Source of the DNA: Chrysomallon squamiferum
Taxonomy: Eukaryota > Mollusca > Gastropoda > Neomphalida > Peltospiridae
Length of the DNA: 64,000 nt
Assembly (NCBI GenBank): GCA_012295275.1
Contig: CM022676.1
Coordinates: forward strand, 7,846,531-7,910,530
Direction of reading: 5' to 3'
Positions 11,046 through 23,737 of this stretch are shown in pieces (within the stretch, counting starts at the first letter, position 1; each line of letters starts with the position of its first letter). The notes beneath the pieces are model-generated. The model did not search any database and was not told the DNA's origin. It saw only the letters and a program-made list of their open reading frames with translations. The position numbers and the translations under genes were made by a program.

Positions 11046-11239
11046 TTCCAATGCTTTAGTTTTCACTGCCGTTAATGAAAGTATAGTTTCACGATTTCAC
11101 TGCTGTTAATATTATTTGTAATACATTCTGTAGGTGGTTGAATATATTTTTCAATACATCAGATGCAGTCGATTGCATCGAGCAACCTAAATACAGCTCT
11201 AGGACATGACATACAGCGATGTATTTTTATAGATAATAA

Positions 11240-11507
11240 TGGTCAGAATGTTGTTGATTTTTTTTGTTTTTGTTTTATATATTTGTATTTTTGTACTTCC
11301 GAAGGTAGTTTCCTTTCTAGGTATGTTTGTATTTATGCATGTGTGTAGATATGTACGTATGTAAGTAGCTGAGTATGCATGTATGTATATTAGCTTTTGG
11401 TGTGTATGTTTGTACGTACGTATATTTGTAATTAGGAGGTAGGTAGAGAGGTAGTTAGGTGTATGTATATTTGCGTTTGTTCATATTTGTCTGTAGGTAT
11501 GTATGTC

Positions 11508-11547
<40 letters not shown>

Positions 11548-12480
11548 TAACTATTTATCTATCTATCTGTGGATCTGCGCATGTCTGCCTCTGTGTATGT
11601 TTGTGTGTGTGTAAGTTTCCCTGTGTATTTGTATCAAATAAAAATGTTTTCAGGTGATAATTTCAGAATAAATTTCGTGTTCCGATGCACCAGACAAGCT
11701 TTATATTGTAATAATGCAATCTAAAGTGATATAACTATGTATAATATAACGTAATATACCGTAGCAGATTAGAATATGCTTATGTACTAAAGAACTTTAT
11801 ACTGAATATAGTATAATACAGTACAGTATAGTAATATATATTTTAATACAGAATAGTATAGGATAGTAGATTGTAGTACAGTATGAAGTTATAGTATAGT
11901 GTAGTATAATATAGAATATAAAATATAGTGTAGTATAGTGTAACTCCTCATAACAGCATACCATAGCATAGCACAGCATAACATAGCATAGCATAGTATA
12001 GGATTGTCTAATATATTATACTGCAGTTAAATTTAGTAGAATACAGAATAATACTGCAAAAACACTGTACAATTTAATATAGTATAGTTTAATATAGTAA
12101 ATAGTGATAATAATAAAATACATAAATACATATTTAAAAATTAAAATATATATCTACTAAAAAAATATATTCTTATTTTCTTCTATTGTATTATTATATA
12201 TTACTAATGCATTATACTCACTTTTTAATAACTGTATAATAATTATAATGAATTGCATTCTATTCTTTATGTAACATTATATTATTTTACCGTGAAATAG
12301 ATTGCTTAGCACTTAATCATATTACACTACATTACGTCATATAATATCATATTGTATGAAATTATATTACACTGCATAACATTACTTTATATTATCATAA
12401 TTACTTTTCATTCCCGTTTAATCTATATAACGTTTTGCGACAAAGAAAAAGAAACTTCTGATGTTTAGTATATAGAGAAA
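11240..12480. repeat. Intron with TATG, (TA)n and pentanucleotide tracts
   Basis: TATG-type tracts run from 11,320 to 11,520, (TA)n from 11,510 to 11,545 and degenerate ATAGT/ACATT pentamers from 11,720 to 12,010. No exon seen. The whole block is duplicated at 27,010-28,250. Confidence 0.75.
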
Positions 12481-12750
12481 TTATACAGAGAAAGTCTAAA
12501 ACTATTAACGATGCATATTTCCTAGAAAGATAATTACAAATATGGAACGGATAATACATCTATATCCAGTATTGTTTTGTTTTATTGAGATGTATTGTTT
12601 AGTTATCAGTAGCAATACATATTTCCTAGAATGGTAATTATGAACATAACACCTCTGAGTTATAGTACTGACCAGTTTTATTGAGTTTATTGTTTAATTA
12701 TCATTAACACTATGTATTTCCTAGAATGTTAATAATAAAACTGATTTTAC

Positions 12751-13062
12751 CTCTCACTTCCAGGTTTATTTCATTGCTGCGTGGTCTGTAATCACCACAT
12801 CTCCATACAGTTCCATGTTGACTGAGGCTGACAGATTTTACTATGAGGAGATTTGTGTCATCTGAACAGTTAAAACTCTATACCTTTGGATGTTCACCCA
12901 AAACATAACATTGAGTATAGTTTTCTAATACACGAATCCTGTATTCTGTGTTATTCATGAACCAGGTGATGGTAGGAGAAGGAAAATCACTCTGACAGGT
13001 GAAAGTAAAAAGTGATCCAACAACTGCATATGGGCCTGATGTTGTTAATCTATAATGCTGAC
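12751..13062 (-). pseudogene. Gene 1 distal V-like Ig exon with stop
   Basis: A 312-base exon whose gene 2 homologue (28,744-29,055) is open. Here GTATAG (stop at 12,878-12,880) replaces GTACAC in the region HPKVHSF. Core Cys (FTFTCQ, WRCGD) and the extra Cys pair are otherwise present. Confidence 0.8.
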
Positions 13063-13404
13063 CTTAAATTAGAAGAAACAAATTTTAAAAAATTAATTAA
13101 AATTAGAATTAAAATGAAAATAAATTAATCTAAACAAAATAATTTTTTTTATAATTACATATTTGCCTAGTTACAGTACGCTGTATAATGGACTGATATT
13201 ACGCAGTGACGTTATGTTATGTTATGTTATGTTGACTTATATTACACTACATCCTATTATATCATATCGTATCATTGTACTATTTTCTATAGTAGTATAT
13301 TATATTGTACGACATTATTTTATATTATCAAAATTGCCTTTCATTCTCGTTTAATGTATATGTTTTGCGCCAAAATAAGAAACTGCTGATGTTTAGCATA
13401 TAGA

Positions 13405-13650
13405 TAAATATATACGTAATCATGAATTCACTGTATTAATGTGTACTGAGATATCATGAATTCACTGTATTAACGTGTACTGCGTTATCATGAATTCACT
13501 GTATTAATGTGTACTGCGTTTTCAACGTAATCATGAATTCACTGTATTAATGTGTACTGCGTTATCATGAATTCACTGTATTAATGTGTACTGCGTTTTC
13601 AACGTAATCATGAATTCACTGTATTAATGGGTACAATGTCTACTTATATT
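13405..13650. repeat. Minisatellite, 34/44-bp units
   Basis: Six copies of 'atcatgaattcactgtatta' with 'gtgtactgcgtt', alternating with and without an extra 'ttcaacgta'. The homologue at 29,405-29,550 has four copies. Confidence 0.85.
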
Positions 13651-13772
13651 TATTAAAGAAATTAGGACTATTTATCCATAACCATCGTCCATACATAACA
13701 CCAACTACACCCAGATTTCACAGTTACATTAACCCAGATAGAGATAAATAATCTGAATATAAAATACATACC

Positions 13773-13826
13773 TTGTACATACAATACAAATCCAGCTAAC
13801 ACGAACACACAGAACAACTTATTTTC
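13773..13826 (-). pseudogene. Gene 1 decayed signal-peptide exon
   Basis: The donor ACAAG/GTATGT is kept, but the start codon is ATA instead of ATG and internal bases are missing. It sits between the promoter-like block and the first Ig exon, exactly where gene 2 has an intact signal exon at 29,717-29,774. Confidence 0.65.
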
Positions 13827-14049
13827 AGTATTTTAGTTTTCACTTCCGTTAATAAAATAAAATAATAATAATAATAATAATTATTATTATTATTATTATT
13901 ATATTATTATTATGATTATTAGTATTATTATTAGTTTATCTTTTCTTCACTACTTTCATGTTTTCACTCCTGTTAATATAAAAATAGTTTCTTCGCTATC
14001 ATCTTCTTTTAAATTCTTCCTTGTTTACTTTTCTGTTGCTATGTTACCA

Positions 14050-14395
14050 CGTTTACTTCCTGTTTCACAAGTAAAACACCCGTTTTGTTCTTGGGAAAAA
14101 TAACATCTGTAATACGCTAGATCCTCTCGACTGACTTCAGCAGTTTGCTGGTAGCATAAAAAATATTATTTAGTCCCACATATACACACTAGAAGAAGAA
14201 ATCCAAAACCGCTATCATAAAATGACCGTGTTTGAATTGACCTAAAAATGACGCTACGGACTGCTAATGAACAAGTGACAGCTTTTCAGTGGTGACCAAG
14301 GGTAATCATCGCTTCACATGCCATTCACATGCGCTCCGAAGGCGAATGACGTCACCGAATATTGTCTAAGTGTAAATCTAATCAGACAAGAAGAA
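14050..14395 (-). promoter_or_regulatory. Promoter-like block of gene 1
   Basis: A block of normal GC content in an AT-rich setting. It is conserved upstream of signal exons at 29,925-30,275, 36,320-36,640, 39,430-39,730, 46,040-46,430 and 60,460-60,765. It holds a palindromic CRE-type TGACGTCA at 14,347-14,354 and, nearer the exon, ACAGGAAGTAAAC (minus, about 14,051-14,063), an ETS-like core. The role is inferred from position and conservation. Confidence 0.5.
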
Positions 14396-14690
14396 AGGTC
14401 GCTCATATTCATTGGTAATCATCCCACGAAGCACACCGTTCTTTGTCTTTTGTAATGTCTGCGTGTATCTATTGTTTTGTGTTAACCTTTGCACTGGCAA
14501 CTATGTATTTTCAGATTGAATATTCTCCCACGAAGCACGCCGTTCTTTGTCTTTTGTAACTGTTGCGTGTATCTATTTTTTTCTGTGTAAAGTTTGCTCA
14601 GTAATCAAGCGCAGTCATCGCCACCCACGAAGCACGCCGTTGTTTGTCTTTTGTAATTTTTGCATGCATCTATTTTTATTATTTTTTTAT
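14396..14690. repeat. Upstream minisatellite, ~100-bp unit
   Basis: Three units with core 'cacgaagcacgccgttcttt' followed by 'gtcttttgtaat' and 'gcgtgtatctat'. Equivalent arrays lie outside the promoter-like block at 30,280-30,500, 36,030-36,320, 39,130-39,430, 60,140-60,460 and 63,190-63,480. Confidence 0.75.
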
Positions 14691-15147
14691 TTTTTTATTT
14701 TTTTTAGGGTAGGGGAGCCTATTGCTAGACAATACTCTGCTTATGTTCATTTATTTATTTCATTCTTTACCTCACTCTGTCCATCCATCAGCACACACAT
14801 ACATAGACATAGAAACATACTTTTACTATGAATTTGAAAATTTATTTATTGAGCGTTGTTCATGCGATATCTGTTTTATATTTGCTGAAGAGAAACTTTC
14901 TTCTTCGCTTTTTTCTTTTTTTTAAATTCTGTTTTCTTCTACATTTAGTTTCTTTTCTCTTTATTATTCCTGTTATTTATTAATTAATTACAAGTGCACA
15001 CACATACATATATACATTTATATAAACACGCACATACATATATACATTTATATAAACACGCACATACATACATTCACACACACAAGTACATACATACGTA
15101 CATACATACATAAACTTTGAGCTGGAAAACATTTCAGTTAGGTACTC

Positions 15148-15420
15148 AAAAGTGTTTTTCTGTTTGTGAAATACTCCTAACTATAATTGTAGATCTTTTT
15201 ATCCGGATTTCTGTGAGAAGAAATTCATAGTAGTCAGTGAAATAGATCCAAATATACACATTTTTTAATATTTAATTTTCGGGTGGTGCTGTCTCAAAAT
15301 TGCTATTTTGAAGTCCCGATTTTTAGGAGCCCATTCTCTGCAGAGTATATTTAGGTTGATAGGGGAAGCCAGGGTTGGTAAAATCATTTACTTAACTCTA
15401 GATTTAATAATAATAATAAT
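15148..15420 (+). repeat. Direct repeat left of Tc1 element
   Basis: It shares 'gtttttctgtttgtgaaatactcctaactataattgtag'-type sequence, the phrase 'ctgtctcaaaattgc' and a 3' end 'ggttggtaaaatcatt..cttaac' followed by (TAA)n with 16,692-16,940. Same orientation on both sides of the transposase. Confidence 0.75.
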
Positions 15421-15479
15421 AATAATAAAAAATTATTTAAGAAACTATGGATGTATTGAAATACATGTTGATACACTGA

Positions 15480-16560
15480 ACCAACTTTATCCAAAAACAA
15501 AAGGAAGAATTTGTCCTGTTATACTGACTCGCCGTCAACGCCAGCCAACGTGTACACGAACTCTCCCACTACTTTCGCGTTCACGACTCCGACAACGTAC
15601 ACCACATTGGGCAAGTGTCAGATCGACCACGTTCTGGTAAACCACGTTTAACTACTCCAAGGGAAGACAGGTATTTAGTGACGTCATCTCGAGGACACAG
15701 GTTCTAGAGTGCTCCACTTTTAGCCCGTACTTTGCAGCAAACCACAGACACTAGAATTCAAACTCAAATTGACCGTAACCATCTCCATGCTGCACGATTC
15801 CAAGCACGTCGCCCTGTTGTAGCTCACAGAGCGTCACATTCAAGAACGTCTGAGTTGGGCCAGAAAACACCAACACTAGCGACGAAGACAATGGGATCAA
15901 ACATTATTCGCAGACGATTCGAGGTTTTGTTTTCACTTTGATGGTAGACGTCATGTATGGAGGAGACGAGGAGAACGATATGATGCAGACAACGTCTTTC
16001 AACATGACCGACATGGCTGTGACAGAGTCATGGCCTGGACCGGCATTCATAGTGGAGATAAAACAGATCTTGTCTTCATTCACGGAAACATGACTGTTCA
16101 ACGTTACAGTGACGGTATCATTACACCAGTGGTCATTCCATTCCTGCAGCAGCATCCTGGCTTTCTGTTTGAACATGACAACGCTGGACCACACACCGCT
16201 AGGCTAACCACTAACCTTCTTGAGCGGAACGAGATCCAAGTGTTGAACTGGACATCAAAGTCCTCTGATTTGTCCCCAACTGAGCATGCATGAGGTCTAC
16301 TGGGCCATACGGTACGCAACAACCATCCTCATATCCTTAATGTCCATGACCTACAAATTGCTTTGAACCGGGAATGGAACGCTGTTAGTATTCCTGAGAT
16401 TGATGCTCTCAGTAGAAGCATGAAACGACGATGTACTGATGTCATCAGTGCCACAGGTGCACACAATTATTGAGCCCCTCACACCATTTTGGTAGACGCA
16501 CTTCTCCATTTTATTAGTTGATATTAAAGTAACGACGTTGAGACACCGTGACAATGTCTT
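15480..16560 (+). mobile_element. Degenerate Tc1-type (DD34E) transposon
   Basis: Pieces of a Tc1/mariner transposase occur in order. SGKPRLTTP (about 15,640) belongs to the DNA-binding half. DDSRF (about 15,909-15,923) carries the first catalytic Asp. MAWTGIHSG follows at 16,030. FEHDNAGPHTA carries the second Asp, and SDLSPTEH the Glu. 34 residues separate the second Asp and the Glu. Frame breaks lie in the N-terminal half, and TGA at 16,291-16,293 replaces the Trp after the Glu motif, so the copy is dead. The C-terminal half continues HPHILNVHDLQ to about 16,475. I could not define terminal inverted repeats. Confidence 0.85.
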
Positions 16561-16691
16561 ACTGCCAGCAACATATACATTAATATATATATACATTATA
16601 TATATATTGTAGTGAGTAGTGGGACAAACTGGTTGCAAAATAAAACATAAAACATAAAATATAAACTGTAAATACTTTAATTAGACAAGCA

Positions 16692-16940
16692 AAAGCACTT
16701 TTTTGTGTGAAATACTCCTAGCTATAATTGTAGGTCTTTTTGTCCTGATTTCAGTGATAAGTAATTAGTCATAGTGTTATACATTTTTTGATATTTAACT
16801 TTTGGAGGCTGTTGTCTCAAAATTGCCAGTTTGACGAAATCCCGGTTTTTGAGGGCCCATTCCAAAGTTATTATTATTATAATTTTTTTTCATCTCTTTG
16901 CTGAGTTGGTAAAACCATTAACTTACGGCTAGATAATAAT
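16692..16940 (+). repeat. Direct repeat right of Tc1 element
   Basis: Second copy of the 15,148-15,420 repeat. It ends 'tgctgagttggtaaaaccat' and then an (ATA)n array. Confidence 0.75.
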
Positions 16941-16959
16941 AATAATAATAATGATGATG

Positions 16960-17022
<63 letters not shown>

Positions 17023-17100
17023 GTAGTGGTAGCAGTAATTGTAGTAGTAGTAATAGTATTAGTATTAGTATTAGTATTAGTAGTAGTAATGATGATATTA
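16935..17100. repeat. (ATA)n and degenerate TAG/TTA array
   Basis: A trinucleotide array with internal TAGTAG variants; it explains the poly-Ile and poly-Thr ORFs. Confidence 0.9.
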
Positions 17101-18133
17101 AAATAGTAAAGAAATAAAATAAAGAAATGAAATACTTGAATGTTCATAACTTCACTTGTACTATAAAAAACATAAATCTTAGAATTTTTAACATACATAC
17201 TTTTTGTACCAAATCAGTCAGAGTGAAGAGATGTAGATGATAAACTACATTTAGAAGGAATAAATTAGAAAATCTGAATCGTTACTTTTAGGGGATGATC
17301 AGGTAAATATAACACTGGGTAGAGTAAGGAGACAGTTCTCGAGCCTCACTGAATGTAATTTCGCATACACAGACATAAGAATGTGTTTCTATTGCTGTAC
17401 CGATGTGTGAGTGTGAGTGTGCGTGTGTGTGTGTGTACATAAATACACCCACTCAGAGACACATATAAGTTAAAAAGTCAATATGCTTAAGTGTATCTTT
17501 TTACATATACATTATCTCTACCTGTATATATCTATCTATCTATATAGATATCTGTCCATCTATCTATTTATATAGATATCTATCTAGATGTCTATCAATC
17601 ATCTATATACATACACAGACGTAAGAATGTGTTTCTATAGCTAGATGTACCGATGTGTGAATGTGTATGTGTTTGTGTATATATATATATGTATGTATGT
17701 ATGTATTTAATTTTATTTCTAGAGATTCGAGTTGACTTAAAGTTGACCATTGTAATGTATATTACAGTGCGCTTTCGTCCTTTGGCCACATATTTATTAC
17801 TTTGCTACCATATTTTATTTACATAGATAAAACTTTTTAAAACTTTATACAAATACGTTCAGAGATGTATAAAAATACATTTCCACAACAAAATAATATA
17901 ATTAATATATATTTAAAACTTTCAGAAACTATTTGAAAAGTATCCGTTCTCAAAACTATAAAACAGATAATATTGTAACATTTAATAAAATACACTTGAA
18001 GAAAAATTCATTTGAAAAAAACAATACATTTCAAATACTGTTTAGAAGGTATCGAAATCTGTAAAAAACGCAAAATTTCATTAAAAAAATATAATAATAA
18101 AAATAAAAGTAAATAAATAAATAAATAATAATT

Positions 18134-18210
<77 letters not shown>

Positions 18211-18977
18211 CTGTATGTCTATGCATGTGTTTATATGTATGCATAAATGAGCGTATGTATGAACGTTTCTAGGAATGTACGTTATTGTTTACGCTGTCTA
18301 TACTTATGATATTTATATATATTTATTTATGTATGTACGTACGTATATATATATAATTAATGTGTTTATATCTATGTATGTGCATAGTATGCATATATAT
18401 GCACACATACGTTGTTGCATACATAATTATAAATTGTCAGATACTTAGGTAGTGAGCTGGTGAATGGATGGATGGATGGATATATGGACACAATAATATA
18501 AAGAATAAAAGATAAATCAGGCAGAGAAACAGAAAAATACAGAATTACAGAAAGAATAAAAAGAGGAGAGGTGTGTAAAATGAGAATGGTTGAAGTACAA
18601 AAATCGGTGTAGAAAGTGTTAAATGAAGAAATACACACAAACAGACGAATCGATTTAGAAGACAAAAATTAAAACTTTATTTTAGAGTAAGAAGCAAAAT
18701 TCTAACATATAAGAGATAAATGGAAAATTTGTTTCCTCTCTCCAAGAAAAATATTCACAGAATAGCGGACACACAAACAAACCTGCTATATGATAAAGTT
18801 AGATAATATAATTAACAAAACATAGTACACTGTAGTTTAGTAGTTACATCTGTTTCCTTTTCCTATTTCCTGTTCTAACTGCATTCACAATATTCGTTTA
18901 ACACATTTTATATCACTTTAACCAGACACAAATGCAACAACATGCAATTTTATTGTATTTTTTTATTTTTAATAATT
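17100..18977. other. Non-coding flank with (AG)n tract
   Basis: No exon recognised. 17,750-18,977 is paralogous to 52,462-53,705, including a perfect (AG)n of about 70 bases at 18,137-18,207. It holds 'gtgaatggatggatggat', also found in the introns before the transmembrane exons. Confidence 0.7.
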
Positions 18978-20520
18978 CCTCTTGATAATATGTAAAATCA
19001 ACAAACTATATCTCCTGTACATTTGTAGAAATAAGAAAACGCGGATAAAGATGAAAAGATGACTAAAAACTTCTTAGTACAAAAGAGGTAAGTTTATTAA
19101 AAGTTATATTTTGGTAATGCATTAACAGTTCAAGACACGGCAAAAAAAAAAGAAAAAAGAAAACAACAACAACAACAAAAAACACACGAAAAAAACCAAA
19201 GCGAAATATTCCAAACAAGAAACTTAAATCTACCTCACCAACAACCACAATCACCAGGACAACACAGTTTATTTGTAGAAGAAAAGATCACCAAACACAT
19301 AAATGCAACAACCTTGACCTACAACAGATCTTGGATAGTGTGGAATTGTTTCAGATATTCTTGTTATGTACTACACTGGTCACAAGACAAAACTGTATTC
19401 CCATCTTGAATTCTGAACCTTCCTGGTAATTCTCGTCTTATCTAGTTATGATACTTTAACTTGTCATCCACTATCCTGGAAACAAGTATGAACACTGAAT
19501 CTCCACGGGTTAAACACTTCCTGCATTTAATTTAATCATTAACCATCCCAAAACAACAACAACAACAACAACAAAAGTAAAAAAACAAAAAAAAACAACA
19601 ACAACAACAGGAAAAACAAATAAACAGTTAAGAAATCAAAGAGGATATAGAAGGACATTTCACTGGAAACATGCAGACGCAGAATAATTATTTAAAAAAA
19701 TCATAATGCACACTATAATACATTATCAGATGTCATTTCTTCATTTGTTTTGACAATAAATATTCTTTTGTAGTTTTGATGTCATTAAATATATTCGTAC
19801 ATTTTAAATACGATCCAACCCGTTTATTTCAAAATGAAAAACCCACAAGTACGCCCTAACTCTATGGAGGGACACTCCACGAACTTTTACAAAAATCATC
19901 ATAAAAATCATCATATATAACCATGCCTTATTCAGTCTAAACTGAGTATAAAAATATGAAAAACACAAAAGTATCACACAAAAATTAAACCTTACATAGA
20001 TATGGTTTACCAAACAGTGTTGCAAATGCTGTTGTTAGTATAGAAAACTGGAAATATTGTTTTATTCTGCAATTGTTAGCCATGAATTTCATTTCTCATA
20101 TTATACAAGATAATAGACAATTTCGTGACGTCACGATCCCACGTGAGAGAAAAAAATACAAAAAAAGAAAGAAAGAAAGAAAAAATGAAATAAAATAGCG
20201 AATGTGAGTAATATTTCATTTCTTGGACATCATCGAGAGAAGACATTATTGAGATTGATCAAATTTGTTTCTTTTTTTTTAATGTGTAAGTGTGTAGATA
20301 CTTTAATTTTACAAGATGAATATCCCGAGATTTTAACATAGTTAAGTTACAGAATAGTTATGAATGATACAAATTCGCGATTGGCAACTCATTAAAATGT
20401 TTATAACTTTTCTCACAGGTAGCTATTGACATAGTTCAAGTCTTGTGTGACTGTAGAAATTGAATATATGAAGTCTTTGTATTTTAGTATAAACATTTAA
20501 CAATATAATCTTGCTTAATT
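18978..20520. other. Duplicated non-coding 3' flank, copy 2
   Basis: Paralogous to 1-600 and to 53,705-55,100. No gene seen. Poly-Lys/Val ORFs come from A-rich and AAC-rich runs. Confidence 0.7.
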
Positions 20521-20582
20521 TTTCAGGAAAGTGCCTTAAGAAGCGTGTGTTTAACAAATGAATCTGTGTTCTTCTTTATCGC

Positions 20583-20668
20583 TTACTCATTTCTTCTGCA
20601 GGAGAGGGTCACGTATACAGGATAATATAGATTCTCTGTATCTTCGCGTACAGCTGATGTTTGATAGT
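20583..20668 (-). CDS. Gene 2 terminal tail exon
   Basis: Acceptor TTTCAG, then YQTSAVREDTENLYYPVYVT and LSCRRNE to TAA (20,583-20,585). Two overlapping tyrosine motifs, YYPV and YVTL, are present; neither has a hydrophobic or Ser residue at -2, so neither is a strict ITIM. A GATAAA replaces the AATAAA seen in gene 1. Confidence 0.7.
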
Positions 20669-20873
20669 CTGAAACATGGAATGAAATTATGCTATGGTTT
20701 ATATAAAAGTTGTCATGTGCGGAGCAAAACAATAATCGCAATAATGTGTGTGTGTGTGTGTGTGTGTAAATAAATACACACTCGCGCATACACAAACACA
20801 TTGTATTTGTTTATATACATATAGAGAGATAAGAATGTGTTTCTATAGCTGTATTGATGTGTGTCTATATGTA

Positions 20874-20904
<31 letters not shown>

Positions 20905-22495
20905 GCATATGCATATATAAGTATGTATTTATGTACATATATGTATGTAATATGCATGCGTATACGTATGTGTGTGTATATATGTATGTATGTATTAAAT
21001 TGTATCAGAAAATCGGTTAGAAACTAAAATTCCTTTAGAATTGATTTGTTTTTTTCTGTAAGCTATGACAGGAAATGCTGTTACAGAATTTTTCATATTA
21101 GTCTGTAAGTTAAAATCTTATTTCTTCATAATGTTTACTAGCGTCAATCTCAAAAAATATTTTATCTCTCTTTTTCTATTTTCCCGATTCAACATTTATT
21201 CCAAATGGCTTTTCTGGTTGTAATGTGCGAATACAAAACGCTTCTCAGTCGAATCTAAAAAGGTCAGTTTCAGTTTCTGTACTGAGAATATCAATTTGCT
21301 CTATTGGGATTATTTCAAAATGATCGTCCAGTATATGGTCAGGTAGGTCAAAATATTTGGCGACAGGAATGTCAACATTATCCACAATATCGTATTTGTG
21401 ACAAACAGTTCTAACTCGTAACATATTTTATATGGCCAACACATTTCATTTTCTTTTTTCTTTTTCCTAAATTGCATATTAGGAAATACAGAACATTTTT
21501 GAAATCACGGTCTAGGTTAGTTCGGATTTGTTTTTCAGTTTTTGTTTGTTCTGTACTGAATTTACATTGAGATTTTATTATCCTTGTTTAATTTTTTTAT
21601 CAAAGGGTCTTACGAAGTGTTTGATTAAGAAACAATATTTATTTTCTTCTTTACCATTCATTAATATCAATTCACTTACTGTCAGGCGTTACGACGTATT
21701 CCGGAACATAATATCGTCTTTCATTTAGATACTTATGTAGATTCTTTGTGACTTGACGTTCAGCTGCAAGCGCAGTCTTATTACCTGAAACATGGAATGA
21801 AATTATGTTTTCCTTTAAATAAAAATTGTTATGTGCAGAGATAACAATAATCGCATTAATATGTATGTGTGTACGTGTGTGTGTTTATGTGTGTGTATAC
21901 ATATATAAAAATATACGAGTGTGCGCGCGCACACACACACACACACAAGTGTATATCAATTTAAAAAATGTATTTTTTTACATTTAACTTATCTATCTTT
22001 GCATATCTACCTATGCATATGCACATAAGAATGTGTTTTTATATATATATATCGATGTGTAAATATGTATATATATATATATAGGTGCACATAGTAAGTA
22101 TATGTGTGTATATGCATATATATGTATGTGTCTTTGAATGTATGTATGTATACATTGATTTATGTAGGTTTGTGTATTTTAGGATTTGAATATTCTCTGT
22201 CTTATGTACGTCTGATTACACTCATCGCAATAATCTGTGTATGTATGTGTGTATATAAATAGATACACGCACATACACACATACATATATCTATCTATAT
22301 ACATACTCAGACTAATACTGTGTTTCTATAGATGTATTGATGTGTGTTTGAATGTATGTAATTTTTGGAATCACAGTCCATGTTAGTTCGGATTTAATTT
22401 TCAGTTTTAGTTTGTTCTCTACTGAATATACCCTGATATTTTATTAAGCTTGTTTAATTTTTTGGTCAAAGTGCCTTACTAATGTTTGATTCAGA

Positions 22496-22560
<65 letters not shown>

Positions 22561-22891
22561 TAATAATAATAATAATAATTTTTTATGTCAGCCATATATT
22601 TATCAGGTGGCAGAAATGTATAGGTGATCTGAAAAACAGGTTTGATGATTCTACATAAACAAATTGTGTCAGTTACACTTGATTTATCTCCCCTTCACTG
22701 TACTGGTAAGTGTAATTCAAATGCTAAAACATATAAGTAAATATACATACTAACAAAGAAACAAACAAATGAAGGAAATAATGAACAAACGAGCAAATGG
22801 ATGAATGAATACATAAAGAAAGAATACAAAATCAAAAAAAAAAATAAAATAATAATAATAATAATAAAAATGAAACAAACAAACAAACAAA

Positions 22892-22934
<43 letters not shown>

Positions 22935-23673
22935 ATACTCCTTTTATATCGAACGTAGAGAACAACGGCAATGATGATGACAACGAAGAGAACAAAGCAA
23001 GAGCAAGAAATTCCAAAACCGATGGCAGCTGCTTTTACTAAATTACTGCTGTCCTCTACAGAGCGCGCTGAAAAACATTTAATAAAAAATGTGAGATTAA
23101 ACTAATACATTATTTATATATTTTCAGTAGGTAGGTAATTTGTGTTTGTTATTATTAATATATCAGCGGAGATTAGCTAATTGTTTATTTCGTATAGTTA
23201 AGGTATCTTTCTGCTAAGGTATTGTTTCTGTATCTTTATTTATTTCACGCTTATTTATTTTATATCAACCATTCTGATTTTACACACATCTCTTTTCTTT
23301 TCTATAATTCTCTATTTATCTGTAACTCTGTCCTTGTCTGGTTGGTTTTTCTGTCTGATTTTTCTTTCATTCTTTACGTCAGTCTATCCATAGATGCATC
23401 CATCCATCCATCCAAGCACAGACTCACTATCTAAATATTTGTAAATATATAATTATGTATGTAAGAGAGAATGTGTACATACTTAGATACATATACATAC
23501 ATATGTACATACATACATACATACATACATACATGCATACATGCATACATACATGGATTCGTACGTAGAGACAATCTGGCAGAAACAAATACACAATAAC
23601 ATACATTCCTATAAACGTACATAGGTACACATATTTATTCATACATATAAACACATATAGACACACGTACATT

Positions 23674-23737
<64 letters not shown>

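Larger units (their letters stand above)
4437..13826 (-). pseudogene. Gene 1: ITIM-bearing multi-Ig receptor, ectodomain broken
   Basis: Exon order on the minus strand: decayed signal exon 13,773-13,826; V-like Ig 12,751-13,062 (internal TAG); second decayed signal exon 10,995-11,045; V-like Ig 10,263-10,571; C2-like Ig 9,055-9,317 (frameshift); V-like Ig 8,473-8,784; C2-like Ig 7,920-8,172 (8-base deletion); transmembrane 7,101-7,217; small exon 6,637-6,670; ITIM exon 6,252-6,298; tail 5,676-5,780; terminal 4,437-4,531. All splice borders are GT/AG and phases agree, so the structure is that of a type I membrane receptor signalling through tail tyrosines. No usable start codon and three frame breaks make a full product unlikely. 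The tail from transmembrane to stop is intact, which would fit recent decay or exon donation to neighbours. It is about 97-98% identical to gene 2 over much of 8.4-13 kb. Confidence 0.75.

Noticed and set aside
13405-13650. CRISPR-like array
   Set aside because: The repeats are contiguous or separated by a fixed 10-base extension, with no unique spacers, and the genome is eukaryotic.
15904-16322. Minus-strand ORFs over the Tc1 element
   Set aside because: They are antisense shadows of the plus-strand transposase, whose DDE motifs are clear.
16895-16925. tRNA gene or tRNA-derived SINE
   Set aside because: An A-box-like string is present but there is no B box and no cloverleaf.
16929-17198. 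ORF with long poly-Ile and Thr tract
   Set aside because: Translation of the (ATA)n and TAG-rich array.
18008-18244. SLSLSL ORF (also 52,750-52,965)
   Set aside because: Both are the same duplicated (AG)n tract.
20558-20773. Plus-strand ORF over the terminal tail exon (also at 55,140-55,352)
   Set aside because: It is the antisense shadow of the minus-strand terminal exon, which has matching acceptor, frame and stop in three copies.
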